Shown one piece after another: positions 52,717 through 61,817 of a DNA stretch of 64,000 nt. The stretch comes from JAJTDS01 sp964202895. Its GTDB lineage: Bacteria > Pseudomonadota > Alphaproteobacteria > Rickettsiales > UBA1997. Within the stretch, counting starts at the first letter, position 1. The number at the start of each line of letters is the position of its first letter. The notes under the pieces were generated by a model. That model had not been told where the DNA came from and searched no databases. It saw only the letters and a list, made by a program, of their open reading frames with translations. The position numbers and the translations under genes were made by a program. The stretch covers positions 930,001 through 994,000 of the forward strand of contig CAXNJM010000001.1 in assembly GCA_964202895.1 (NCBI GenBank), written 5' to 3'.

Positions 52717-53823
52717 TTAATTATTTTCTTTGACATCAATACCAATTGCATCCTTGATATTATTGAAGCCGTCGGCTATTAATAATTGATTTAACTCTTC
52801 TTTAATTTGTTCAACTAAACTAAAACCTTCATAAATAAAGGCAGTATATATTTGCACTAAAGAGGCTCCGCATCTAATTTTTTGATATGCTTGATGAGCA
52901 TTTGAAACCCCGCCAACCCCAATTAGGGGGATTTTACCTTTAGTTAATTGATAAAAATTTCTTAGAATCATCGTTGATTTATCAAATAAAGGAGTTCCGC
53001 TAAGACCGCCATTTTCAAAATCTTGTATATTTAGTTTGTGAGGCTTGGTAATATTGAGGCGAGAAGTAGTGGTGTTGCTAATTATTAATCCATCTAGATT
53101 ATTTTCTAGGGCAATTTTAGCAATATCTTCTTGCTCCTCAAGAGTTAGATCTGGAGCTATTTTGAATAATATTGGTAATTTTTTTTGATATTTTGTGCTT
53201 AGGGCTTCTCTTTTTTCGATAAGAGCATCAATTAATTTTTGTAATTCTTCTTTTTTTTGCAAGCTACGAAGATTTACAGTATTCGGGGAGGAAATATTAA
53301 CAGTTAAATAATTGCAGTAATTAAAAAATTTTTCTAATAAAAAAATATAATCCGCAATATTATCTTGGCTGTCTTTATTTTTGCCAATATTAATGCCGAT
53401 GGTTGGCACCTTGTTATTATTTTTTTTGTAAAAATTATTAATATTTTTTAAGAATACTTCACTGCCTAAATTGTTGAATCCTAGGCGATTAATGATTGCC
53501 TTTTCTGGTTCGAGACGGAATATTCGTGGCTTGTTATTGCCAATTTGCGGTAAAGGAGTTGTAGTTCCGCATTCTATAAAACCAAAACCAAATTTTGATA
53601 GCGGAAATAATATTTCTGCATTTTTATCAAAACCGCCAGATAAGCCGACGGGGTTGCTAAATTCGATATCCCATAATTTATTGGTAAGGTTTTTATAGTT
53701 TTTTTGATATGAAAATTGAGTAGCAAAATGAGGAAAATATTGTAAATATTTGATTGCCAAATTATGTGCAGTTTCTGGGTCTAATTTAAATATTAATGGC
53801 CTTATTAGTTGATATATATTCAT
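52717..53823 (-). CDS. pyrD: Dihydroorotate dehydrogenase (class 2, quinone-linked)
   Basis: A 368-residue membrane-associated flavoenzyme of UMP synthesis. NPVGLSGGFDKNAEILFPLSKFGFGFIECGTTTPLPQIGN-type text (key pieces GLSGGFDKN and GTTTPLPQ) binds FMN. YLTVNISSPNT holds the class 2 catalytic Ser. The late region is NGGLSGTPLF and LIGVGGVSNAHQAY. The N-terminal helix that docks to the membrane is present (MNIYQLIRPLIFKLDPETAH). It is alone on the minus strand between uvrC and purS. Confidence 0.96.
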   Translation of the reverse strand: MNIYQLIRPLIFKLDPETAHNLAIKYLQYFPHFATQFSYQKNYKNLTNKLWDIEFSNPVGLSGGFDKNAEILFPLSKFGFGFIECGTTTPLPQIGNNKPRIFRLEPEKAIINRLGFNNLGSEVFLKNINNFYKKNNNKVPTIGINIGKNKDSQDNIADYIFLLEKFFNYCNYLTVNISSPNTVNLRSLQKKEELQKLIDALIEKREALSTKYQKKLPILFKIAPDLTLEEQEDIAKIALENNLDGLIISNTTTSRLNITKPHKLNIQDFENGGLSGTPLFDKSTMILRNFYQLTKGKIPLIGVGGVSNAHQAYQKIRCGASLVQIYTAFIYEGFSLVEQIKEELNQLLIADGFNNIKDAIGIDVKENN

Positions 53824-54050
53824 TAGTAAAATTAAATAAATTATTGAACTGTTGTTTAGATGGCTTAGAAGATAGTTTAAGGCAAGTTAAGGTAAGTTAA
53901 CAAAATATGCAATAAACGCCATCAAACAGCCAATTTACTAGCTAAAAAATAAAAATAAAGCTATTGATTTTTATTTGTTAAAAAATATTATCTCGAATAT
54001 TCAATCAAATAAATAACTAAAATTTTAAAACTACTCAACTTACAAAAATA

Positions 54051-54296
54051 ATGAAAGTTAGAATTTATATCACTTTAAAAAAATCAGTGCTTGATACTCA
54101 AGGCAAAGCCATCGAAAATGCTTTAAATAAAAATCTTGGTTTTAATCAAATTTCACAAGTTAGACAAGGTAAGTTAGTAGAGCTAGAGCTAACAGAATCC
54201 GACAATGAAAAAGCAAAAAAAATCATCGATGAAATTTGCGATAAATTATTAGTCAATAAAATTATTGAAGATTACACTTTTGAGGTTGTTGAATAA
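54051..54296 (+). CDS. purS: Phosphoribosylformylglycinamidine synthase subunit PurS
   Basis: An 81-residue small subunit of the three-part FGAM synthase (PurS-PurQ-PurL) in purine synthesis. The family pattern is VRIYITLKKSVLDTQGKAIENAL, then GKLVELELTESDNEKAKKIIDEICDKLLVN. Its stop overlaps the purQ start codon. purL is not in the window. Confidence 0.93.
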   Translation: MKVRIYITLKKSVLDTQGKAIENALNKNLGFNQISQVRQGKLVELELTESDNEKAKKIIDEICDKLLVNKIIEDYTFEVVE

Positions 54297-54976
54297 TGAA
54301 AGTTGCTGTAATTAGTTTTCCTGCTTCAAATTGCGATCGCGATGCCTTAGTGGCGGTTAAAAAATTTACTAATAAAGTAGAAAAAATATGGCATAAAGAG
54401 TCTAATTTAGCAAATGATCTTGATTTAATAATTATTCCGGGGGGTTTTTCCTTCGGTGACTATCTTAGAAGTGGTGCCATGGCTTCAATATCGCCAATTA
54501 TGCAGGAAGTTAAAAGGCTTGCGGAAAGAGGTGTAAAAATTATGGGAATTTGTAACGGCTTCCAAATATTAACTGAAACTGGCTTATTACCAGGAGTTTT
54601 ATTAAGAAATAAAAGCGGTAAATTCATTAATAAAAATGCTTTGTTAAGGGTTGAAAATAATGAAACCGCCTTTACTAAAAACTACAAAAAAAATCAATTA
54701 ATTAAAATTCCAATTGCTCATATGGACGGCAATTATTTTGCCGATGTTGAAACAATTAAAAAGCTTGAAGATACCAATTCCATTGCTTGGCGATATGTTG
54801 ATGAATATCATAATCTTAGCGATGTAGCTAATCCAAATGGCTCAATGTTAAATATAGCAGGTGTTTTTAATAGTAAAAAAAACATACTTGGCTCTATGCC
54901 TCATCCAGAAAGAGCGGTTGATGAAAACACTGGTTCGAACGATGGCATTATGCTATTTGAGAGTTTATTTTCTTAA
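54296..54976 (+). CDS. purQ: Phosphoribosylformylglycinamidine synthase subunit PurQ
   Basis: A 226-residue class I glutaminase that feeds ammonia to PurL. The catalytic Cys86 lies in IMGICNGFQILTETGLLPG, with oxyanion residues at IIPGGFSFGDYLR. The His-Glu pair lies in GSMPHPERAVDE near residue 205. Translational overlap with purS suggests 1:1 production. The next gene, apaG, begins 4 bp after its stop codon. Confidence 0.96.
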   Translation: MKVAVISFPASNCDRDALVAVKKFTNKVEKIWHKESNLANDLDLIIIPGGFSFGDYLRSGAMASISPIMQEVKRLAERGVKIMGICNGFQILTETGLLPGVLLRNKSGKFINKNALLRVENNETAFTKNYKKNQLIKIPIAHMDGNYFADVETIKKLEDTNSIAWRYVDEYHNLSDVANPNGSMLNIAGVFNSKKNILGSMPHPERAVDENTGSNDGIMLFESLFS

Positions 54977-54980
54977 AGAA

Positions 54981-55487
54981 ATGACAATAAAAAATAAAAA
55001 AAAATCATCAGATATTAGTAGAATTAATCAAGATAATGATGAAGATCTTTCAATTAGGCTTACCGCTCTTAATGAAGAAAAGGAAAATCTCTATTCTTAT
55101 CTTCTTTCAACTAGTCAGGTTGATGTGTTGGTAAAGGTTGAATTTATTGATCATAATCAAAAAACTTTTGATAATATCTCTTTTTGGGCATATCATGTAA
55201 TCATTAAAAATAATAGTGATGAAGCCCTTACTTTAAGGCACAGACACTGGAAGATTATCGATTCTAATGGCAATCTGCAAGAAGTTGATGGCGAAGGAGT
55301 AGTAGGAAAGCAACCAAGAATTGAGCCATTAACCTCTTTTCGCTATAGTAGTGGAGTGCATTTATTCACAAATTCAGGAATTATGAGTGGCAATTATTTA
55401 ATGCAAAAAGATAACGGTAAATTAATAGAGGTTGCAATTCCAACATTTTCTTTGGATGATCCTAATCATTCTAAAATAATTAATTAG
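54981..55487 (+). CDS. apaG: ApaG-domain protein
   Basis: A 168-residue protein with a C-terminal ApaG (DUF525) beta-sandwich: FWAYHVIIKNNSDEALTLRHRHWKIIDSNG, then VVGKQPRIEPLTSFRYSSGVHL. ApaG is linked to Ap4A/magnesium phenotypes, and the fold is also found in PDIP38 and FBXO3; its biochemical role is unclear. The first 40 residues are polar and charged and unusual for the family. The ATG at 54981 is preferred over a longer frame that overlaps purQ. Confidence 0.9.
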   Translation: MTIKNKKKSSDISRINQDNDEDLSIRLTALNEEKENLYSYLLSTSQVDVLVKVEFIDHNQKTFDNISFWAYHVIIKNNSDEALTLRHRHWKIIDSNGNLQEVDGEGVVGKQPRIEPLTSFRYSSGVHLFTNSGIMSGNYLMQKDNGKLIEVAIPTFSLDDPNHSKIIN

Positions 55488-55496
55488 TTTTTCAAA

Positions 55497-56354
55497 ATGA
55501 TATCATTTCAGGAAATTATTTTTCGCCTACAAAAATTTTGGTCCGAGCAAGGTTGTGCTATAATTCAGCCAATTGATATTGAGGTTGGAGCAGGAACCTT
55601 GCACCCCGCAACCATTCTAAAAGCCCTTGGCAACAAGCCTTGGAAGGTTGCTTATCCGCAAGCTTGTCGTCGACCAACAGATGCTCGTTATGGCAAAAAC
55701 CCTAACCGCCTTAGTCACTATTATCAATTTCAAACTCTACTAAAACCAGCTCCTAGCGATATCAAGCAACTATATCTACAAAGCCTTGAGATTATTGGTC
55801 TTGATATTAATAATAATGATATTCGTTTTGTTGAAGATGATTGGGAAAACCCTTCGGTTGGAGCATCTGGTCTTGGTTGGGAGGTTTGGTTTAATGGTAT
55901 GGAAATTTCTCAATTTACTTATATGCAACAGGTTGGTGGAGTTGAATGTGAATTAATATCGGGAGAAATAACCTACGGTTTAGAAAGAATAGCTATGTAT
56001 ATACAGCAAGTTGATAATATTTTCGACATTGTTTGGAGTGATGATAAAAATTTCCCCATTACCTATCGCGATTTATTTTATCAAAGTGAAGTTGAGAATT
56101 CTAGTTTCATTTTGGAGCATGCTAACATTTTTCAATTGCTAAAACAGTTTGAATTTGCTCAAAATGAATCATTGAATTTAATCGAAAAACATCTTGTTAT
56201 TCCTGCATTTGAGCAAGCATTAAAGGCTAGCCATTTGCTTAACTTACTTGATGCGAGAGGTGCAATGTCGGCAATTGAAAGAGCGGGCTATATATCAAAA
56301 GTTCGAAGCCTTGTAAAAACAATTTGTGAGCTTAATTTAAAGCATAATAATTAA
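55497..56354 (+). CDS. glyQ: Glycyl-tRNA synthetase alpha subunit
   Basis: A 285-residue catalytic alpha subunit of the heterotetrameric enzyme. FQEIIFRLQKFWSEQGCAIIQP opens it. GAGTLHPATILKALG, RRPTDARYGKNPNRLSHYYQFQ and WEVWFNGMEISQFTYMQQVGG (motif WFNGMEISQFTY) are the class II core. glyS usually follows glyQ, but here a fadE-like gene follows, so glyS must be elsewhere. A tRNA-Gly gene lies at 3969-4043. Confidence 0.96.
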   Translation: MISFQEIIFRLQKFWSEQGCAIIQPIDIEVGAGTLHPATILKALGNKPWKVAYPQACRRPTDARYGKNPNRLSHYYQFQTLLKPAPSDIKQLYLQSLEIIGLDINNNDIRFVEDDWENPSVGASGLGWEVWFNGMEISQFTYMQQVGGVECELISGEITYGLERIAMYIQQVDNIFDIVWSDDKNFPITYRDLFYQSEVENSSFILEHANIFQLLKQFEFAQNESLNLIEKHLVIPAFEQALKASHLLNLLDARGAMSAIERAGYISKVRSLVKTICELNLKHNN

Positions 56355-56376
56355 AAATAACAACTAACTCAATCTT

Positions 56377-58815
56377 ATGAATTACTTAGCAGACTTACTC
56401 TCTTATGTTCCTTGCCTTGGTTTAATTTGCATTTTTACCGCAATATTTCTGTCATACCGCAATTTCTCTTTGCCTTATTACCTTGTTCTACTGGCTTTAT
56501 ATCTGATTAAGTTTAATTTAAGCATGGTCTTTTGGGTTTTATATTTAACTGCATCTTTATTTTTCATTATTCCTCGCATAAGAACTGCTGTTATTACTAG
56601 CCGTGTTGTAGGGTTAATTAAAAAATTGGGTTTATTGCCAAAAATTTCTGAAACAGAAAAAATCGCCTTAACATCAGGAACAGTATGGGTTGATGGCGAA
56701 TTATTCTCTGGAAATCCAAATTTTAAAACTATTTTTAATCAACAATATCCAACTTTAAGCAAAGAAGAGCAAAATTTTCTTGATAATGAGGTTGAGGAAG
56801 TTTGTAAAATGTGTAGTGATTATGAAATCCAGCAGTTGAAAGATCTACCGCCAGAAGTATGGAAATATCTAAAAGACAATAAATTCTTTGGCATGATTAT
56901 TCCAAAAGAGTTTGGGGGGCTTGGTTTTACAGCATTTGGACATAGTTCGGTAATTCAAAAATTATCTTCTCGTTCTGCTCCTCTAGCAATTACTGCAATG
57001 GTGCCAAATTCTTTAGGGCCAGCTGAATTGCTTATTCAATATGGCACAGAAGAGCAAAAAAATTATTATCTTCCTAGGCTTGCCGATGGCAGGGAGCTTC
57101 CTTGCTTCGCGGTAACTGAAACAATGGCAGGTAGCGATGCAACCTCTATTTCTTCAAATGGGGTTTTGTTTCGCGATAATGATGGCGAGATAAAAATTCG
57201 TCTCAATTGGAGTAAGAGATACATAACCCTTGGTGCATATGCTACAATTATAGGTTTGGCATTTCAACTCAGAGATCCAGAAAAACTAATTGGAGAAAAC
57301 CTTGATCTCGGCATTACTTGTGCTCTTATACCTAACAATTTAGAAGGTGTTAAGCAAGGCAGAAGACACGACCCGCTTGCTACACCGTTTGTAAATTCTC
57401 CAATTAATGGAGAAAATGTAATTATCGATTTATCGCGAGTAATTGGTGGTAAAAATAATCTTGGCAAAGGCTGGAAAATGATAATGGAATGCTTATCGGT
57501 TGGCAGGGGAATATCTTTGCCATCAACAAGTGCTGGTGCTTCTAAGCTTGTCGCAAGAGTGGTTGCTAATTACAGTATCTTAAGAAAGCAATTTGGTACA
57601 TCTATTGGTAAATTTGAAGGAATAGAAGAAGTTTCTGCAAAAATTATTTCACGAAACTACACCTTGGAAGCTCTAAGATCTTTTACTGCGGGAGCTGTCG
57701 ATATAGGTGCAAAACCAGCAGTTATTAGTGCGATTGCTAAATATCATGCCACTGAATTATTTCGTAAAAACATTAATGATGGTATGGATATTCTAGGCGG
57801 AAGGGCGATAATTCGCGGTTCAAGAAATCTATTAGCAAATGCATATTTATCAACCCCAATCTCAATAACTGTCGAAGGGGCAAATATAATGACTAGAAGC
57901 CTGATTCAATTTGGTCAAGGTGCTATTATGTCTCATCCTTTCGCTTATCGTGAAATTGTTGCTCTAGAGCAAAATAATTTAGTTGATTTTGATAAAGTAT
58001 TTTTTGCTCATATAGGTCATTTATTTAGCAATTTATCTCGCTCTATTGTGTTGTCTATTACTAGAGGAAGGTCTCATCGCCCTTTATTCAAAGATAAAAT
58101 TGGCAAATATGAACAAAAAATTGCTTGGTGTTCAGCAACTTTTGCTTTTCTTGTTGATATAGCATTAGCAAAGTTTGGTGGCAATTTAAAAAGAAAAGAA
58201 AAGCTAAATGGAAGGTTTGGCGATGTTCTATCTGCAATGTATCTCGCTGTTGCGGTGTTAAAAAAATATGATCACGATGGTAGAAATATTCAAGAACAAG
58301 ATGTGGTAGAAATGGCTTTAAAGGAATTAATGAATAATGCTCAAATCGCGATAGAAGGAATCTATGAAAATTTATTTTCTGGAGTTTATAAGAAAATATT
58401 GTTTATATTTTCTTTATGGTCAAGAGTTAATCAATTTGCCTGCCCAATCGATGATAATTTAACCCATAAAGTGGCTAAAAAACTAATTGCAGACGATGAT
58501 TATTTAAGAAATAAAATTAGTGAAGGAATTTTTGTCAACAAAGATAAAAACGACAATCTAGGTAGGCTTGAAAATTGTTTAGAATTATATCGCAATTCTC
58601 AAGATGCTAGAAGTAAAATTGAGTTAGCAATAAAAAATCAAGACTTGCCAAATCAACAAAGAGAAGGTCTGAAATATTTAGAATTATTAGAACTGGCACT
58701 AACTAAAAACATAATTTCTGTTGCGGAAAAATCACTTCTAGAAGAATATTTTCATGCTAATATTGATGCTATGGAAGTTGATGAATACACAATTGAAGAA
58801 TATAATAAAAATTAG
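56377..58815 (+). CDS. fadE: FadE-type acyl-CoA dehydrogenase
   Basis: An 812-residue flavoprotein of the FadE group that introduces the first double bond in fatty-acyl-CoA. The N-terminus (about 1-65) has two or three hydrophobic segments that tie it to the inner membrane. The dehydrogenase core is at about 100-520: IIPKEFGGLGFTAFGHS, LPCFAVTETMAGSDATS, DPLATPFVNSPI, RGISLPSTSAGASK and GGRAIIRGSRN. A FadE-specific C-terminal extension of about 270 residues follows. It is 22 bp after glyQ. It implies that the cell degrades or remodels fatty acids. Confidence 0.92.
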   Translation: MNYLADLLSYVPCLGLICIFTAIFLSYRNFSLPYYLVLLALYLIKFNLSMVFWVLYLTASLFFIIPRIRTAVITSRVVGLIKKLGLLPKISETEKIALTSGTVWVDGELFSGNPNFKTIFNQQYPTLSKEEQNFLDNEVEEVCKMCSDYEIQQLKDLPPEVWKYLKDNKFFGMIIPKEFGGLGFTAFGHSSVIQKLSSRSAPLAITAMVPNSLGPAELLIQYGTEEQKNYYLPRLADGRELPCFAVTETMAGSDATSISSNGVLFRDNDGEIKIRLNWSKRYITLGAYATIIGLAFQLRDPEKLIGENLDLGITCALIPNNLEGVKQGRRHDPLATPFVNSPINGENVIIDLSRVIGGKNNLGKGWKMIMECLSVGRGISLPSTSAGASKLVARVVANYSILRKQFGTSIGKFEGIEEVSAKIISRNYTLEALRSFTAGAVDIGAKPAVISAIAKYHATELFRKNINDGMDILGGRAIIRGSRNLLANAYLSTPISITVEGANIMTRSLIQFGQGAIMSHPFAYREIVALEQNNLVDFDKVFFAHIGHLFSNLSRSIVLSITRGRSHRPLFKDKIGKYEQKIAWCSATFAFLVDIALAKFGGNLKRKEKLNGRFGDVLSAMYLAVAVLKKYDHDGRNIQEQDVVEMALKELMNNAQIAIEGIYENLFSGVYKKILFIFSLWSRVNQFACPIDDNLTHKVAKKLIADDDYLRNKISEGIFVNKDKNDNLGRLENCLELYRNSQDARSKIELAIKNQDLPNQQREGLKYLELLELALTKNIISVAEKSLLEEYFHANIDAMEVDEYTIEEYNKN

Positions 58816-59087
58816 ATTTAAAAAGTAATAAATTATATTTGACAAATAAAAATTTATTTTAATAATGTTGAACCCATTATTATATTATATTTTATTGTTG
58901 ATCTATTAATTTTTGTATTATTTTCTTTTCTGTTTTTCTATCGGTTAATCGTTTTTGAATATATTGCTTGCCTTTCTATTTTGGTAAGTTTATGCCCTTT
59001 ATTTTAAGAGAAATCATTGTTTTTTAAGTCTGTAATCACAATTTTAATATAATTAAGTTTATAATATCCAATAATCACTAAATCAAA

Positions 59088-60944
59088 ATGTCAAATCCTA
59101 AAAACCTTAATAATAACCAAGAAGTTGAAAAAAAAGCTACTGAGAATAATATAAACTCTAACAATCAAGATTCAAATCAAGAAGAAAATATTTCCGCAAC
59201 ATTAATTAGAGCAAAAAGAAGTAATCAATCATCAACTGCTAAAAGCGGTATTTTTGAGAATATAATTTCTAATTCTCAGCAATACCAACCAACGAATAGC
59301 GGTCAATCTAATTTGGCATTATCTACAAATAATCAAGCTTTAGCAGAGCAATCAGACAATGAACAAGAGTCTGATTCAATAAATAAAAGAACTCTATCTA
59401 TTAAAAATCCGGTTAATCCTAAAATTTCAGAAAGATTTAGTAGGGCAAATTTAATTAGTAGATCAAATCAAAAATTAGTGATGAATCGATCTTCAACAAG
59501 ACAAAATGAAGAAAGATTTACCAACGAAAGACACGGCGAAGAGGCAAGAACTCATTTTGAAGAGAGTTCAGGTAATTATAATTCAACAGCTGTAAATAAT
59601 GTTGATGAAGGCGAAGATAATGATTTCAATCTTTCCAATGGCAATAAAAATAGCGATGAAAACCCTAATATTAAAACCCTTGAATTAAAAGAGTTAAAAA
59701 GAAAAAATGCCGAAGAGCTTATGTCATTGGCATCAAATGAATATAATCTTGAGAATACGGGTGATTTTGGTAGGCAAGATGTAATTTATCACATTTTGAA
59801 AAATTTCTCTGAGCAAGATGCTGAGAATGTTATCATTGGCGAAGGTGTATTGGAAGTTCTTGCTGACGGTTTTGGTTTTTTAAGAGCTCCAGAAACCAAT
59901 TATTTCGCAGGTTCTGACGATATATATGTTTCTCCTAGTCAAATTAAGAGATTTGCTCTTAGAACTGGCGATACGGTAAAGGGTCAAATTAGGGCTCCAA
60001 AAAAAGGAGAAAGATATTTTGCTTTACTTAGAGTCAATGAAGTAAACCACGATAAACCAGAAAAAACTCGCAATAGAGTTTTTTTTGATGATTTAACTCC
60101 TTTGCATCCTCAACATAGATTAATTCTAGAAGAGGAAAGACCCCTAAATGGAGATATAAGCACTAGAATTATTGATATGATTGCTCCTATCGGTAAAGGT
60201 CAAAGATCTCTGATTGTTGCTCCTCCAAAAACAGGAAAAACTTCTTTATTACAAAATATTGCTCATGCTATAACCTCTAATAATCCTGAAATCGTTTTAA
60301 TAATGCTTCTGATTGATGAAAGACCAGAAGAAGTTACTGATATGATTAGAACGGTAAAGGGCGAGGTTGTGAGTTCTACATTTGATGAGCCAGCAAGTCG
60401 CCATGTTCAATTGGCGGAAATGGTAATTGAGAAAGCTCGTAGATTAGTAGAAGCTAAAAAAGATGTTGTTATATTGCTTGATTCAATCACTAGGCTTGCC
60501 AGAGCTTATAATACTGTTATTCCTTCATCGGGTAAAGTTTTAACTGGCGGTGTTGATTCTAATGCTCTACAAAAACCAAAAAGATTCTTTGGTGCTGCTA
60601 GAAATATTGAAGAAGGCGGTTCCCTTACTATAATTGCTACCGCTTTAGTTGATACTGGTTCAAAAATGGATGAGGTTATTTTTGAAGAATTCAAAGGAAC
60701 TGGAAACTCAGAAGTTGTGCTTGACCGTAAAATAGCCGAAAAAAGAATATTCCCAGCCATTGATATTACTAAATCTGGAACTCGTAAAGAAGAGTTATTG
60801 ATTGATAGAGCTACTTTGGCAAAAATCTGGATGTTGAGAAGGATTGTAAACCCTATGTCTCCACTAGAAGCTATGGAATTCTTGCTTGATAAAATTCATA
60901 ACAGTAAAAGCAATGAAGATTTCTTTAGATCGATGAATTCTTAA
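59088..60944 (+). CDS. rho: Transcription termination factor Rho with long N-terminal extension
   Basis: A 618-residue RNA-dependent ATPase that ends transcription. The usual Rho begins near residue 195 (TLELKELKRKNAEELMSLA). The RNA-binding cold-shock-like domain is GEGVLEVLADGFGFLRAPETNY. Walker A is APPKTGKTSLL near 377-387. LIDERPEEVTDM, DSITRLARAYN (Q/R-loop region) and GGSLTIIATALVDTGS complete the ring ATPase. The first about 190 residues are a low-complexity Asn/Ser/Gln-rich tail, much longer than in E. coli Rho (419 residues in total). It has its own 270-bp upstream region. Confidence 0.96.
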   Translation: MSNPKNLNNNQEVEKKATENNINSNNQDSNQEENISATLIRAKRSNQSSTAKSGIFENIISNSQQYQPTNSGQSNLALSTNNQALAEQSDNEQESDSINKRTLSIKNPVNPKISERFSRANLISRSNQKLVMNRSSTRQNEERFTNERHGEEARTHFEESSGNYNSTAVNNVDEGEDNDFNLSNGNKNSDENPNIKTLELKELKRKNAEELMSLASNEYNLENTGDFGRQDVIYHILKNFSEQDAENVIIGEGVLEVLADGFGFLRAPETNYFAGSDDIYVSPSQIKRFALRTGDTVKGQIRAPKKGERYFALLRVNEVNHDKPEKTRNRVFFDDLTPLHPQHRLILEEERPLNGDISTRIIDMIAPIGKGQRSLIVAPPKTGKTSLLQNIAHAITSNNPEIVLIMLLIDERPEEVTDMIRTVKGEVVSSTFDEPASRHVQLAEMVIEKARRLVEAKKDVVILLDSITRLARAYNTVIPSSGKVLTGGVDSNALQKPKRFFGAARNIEEGGSLTIIATALVDTGSKMDEVIFEEFKGTGNSEVVLDRKIAEKRIFPAIDITKSGTRKEELLIDRATLAKIWMLRRIVNPMSPLEAMEFLLDKIHNSKSNEDFFRSMNS

Positions 60945-60962
60945 TAATTTTAGTTCAAACTA

Positions 60963-61802
60963 TTATTTAAAAACACTAATGAATAATCCTAATTCATTAG
61001 ATAATTTAATCGCCTCTTCTTTCTCAAGAAGAAGAGTTGATCTTGCTTCGATGGCAATTCCTGATAATTTTGCTTCATAACATTTTTTGATTGTGGTAAT
61101 GCCAATAGTTGGTAGATCTGCCTTAGTGCTTTGGTTTCGCTTCTTCATTTTCACTAAAATTCCTCCCTCATTATAATTAATGGGTAATGTTTTGCATCTT
61201 TCTATCATTGCATCCGTTCCCTCCACTGCTTCAACGGCAATAATTTGCCTTTGTGATATTATCACTGCTTGCCCTATATCAAATTTAGAAAAATTACAAA
61301 TTGCCTTATTGGCAATTTTAATGTTATGGATTTGCTCCAAAGATGGTTTAATAAGAGTTAAATTTTCTGGTTTATTAATAACGCAATCAAGTAAATCATC
61401 AATCTGTAGTATTTTTAAGCCCTTTGTTGCAAAGAAATTTAACACTGTTTTTAGAACCGCATCATCGCCCAAGATTTTGTTAGCAAGTATTTTTGCAAGC
61501 AATATTGCTCCTGTTTTATCAACCTTCAAATTACTAAAATTTGGTTTATTAACTGCTCCAATAAAAATGATTTCTTTAATCTCCTTTTCCTTGATAATTG
61601 CAAGAAATTTCTCAATTGCGCCATAGGGCACAGTAATTGGATTATATTGATTATAATCATTTTGATAATGTTCCCCTTCTAATAAAAATAAACAAAACTC
61701 TTGCTTGTTTTTTAGGCATTCTGCGATAAGTATTTTAGGTAAATTTCCTCGACCTGCGAAGATTGCTAGCTTTCCCTTGATTTTATCTTTATTTTTAAAC
61801 AT
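60963..61802 (-). CDS. lpxI: UDP-2,3-diacylglucosamine diphosphatase LpxI
   Basis: A 279-residue lipid A enzyme that replaces LpxH in alphaproteobacteria. It hydrolyses UDP-diacyl-glucosamine to lipid X and UMP. The family pieces are KLAIFAGRGNLPKILIAECL, GAVNKPNFSNL, GDDAVLKTV, AVEAVEGTDAMIERCK and the C-terminal LPTIGITTIKKCYEAKLSGIAIEA (LPTIGITTI). It converges on rho with an 18-bp gap, and is 15 bp downstream of the corC-like gene. Confidence 0.93.
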   Translation of the reverse strand: MFKNKDKIKGKLAIFAGRGNLPKILIAECLKNKQEFCLFLLEGEHYQNDYNQYNPITVPYGAIEKFLAIIKEKEIKEIIFIGAVNKPNFSNLKVDKTGAILLAKILANKILGDDAVLKTVLNFFATKGLKILQIDDLLDCVINKPENLTLIKPSLEQIHNIKIANKAICNFSKFDIGQAVIISQRQIIAVEAVEGTDAMIERCKTLPINYNEGGILVKMKKRNQSTKADLPTIGITTIKKCYEAKLSGIAIEARSTLLLEKEEAIKLSNELGLFISVFK

Positions 61803-61817
61803 TCTGAGATTGTTAAA

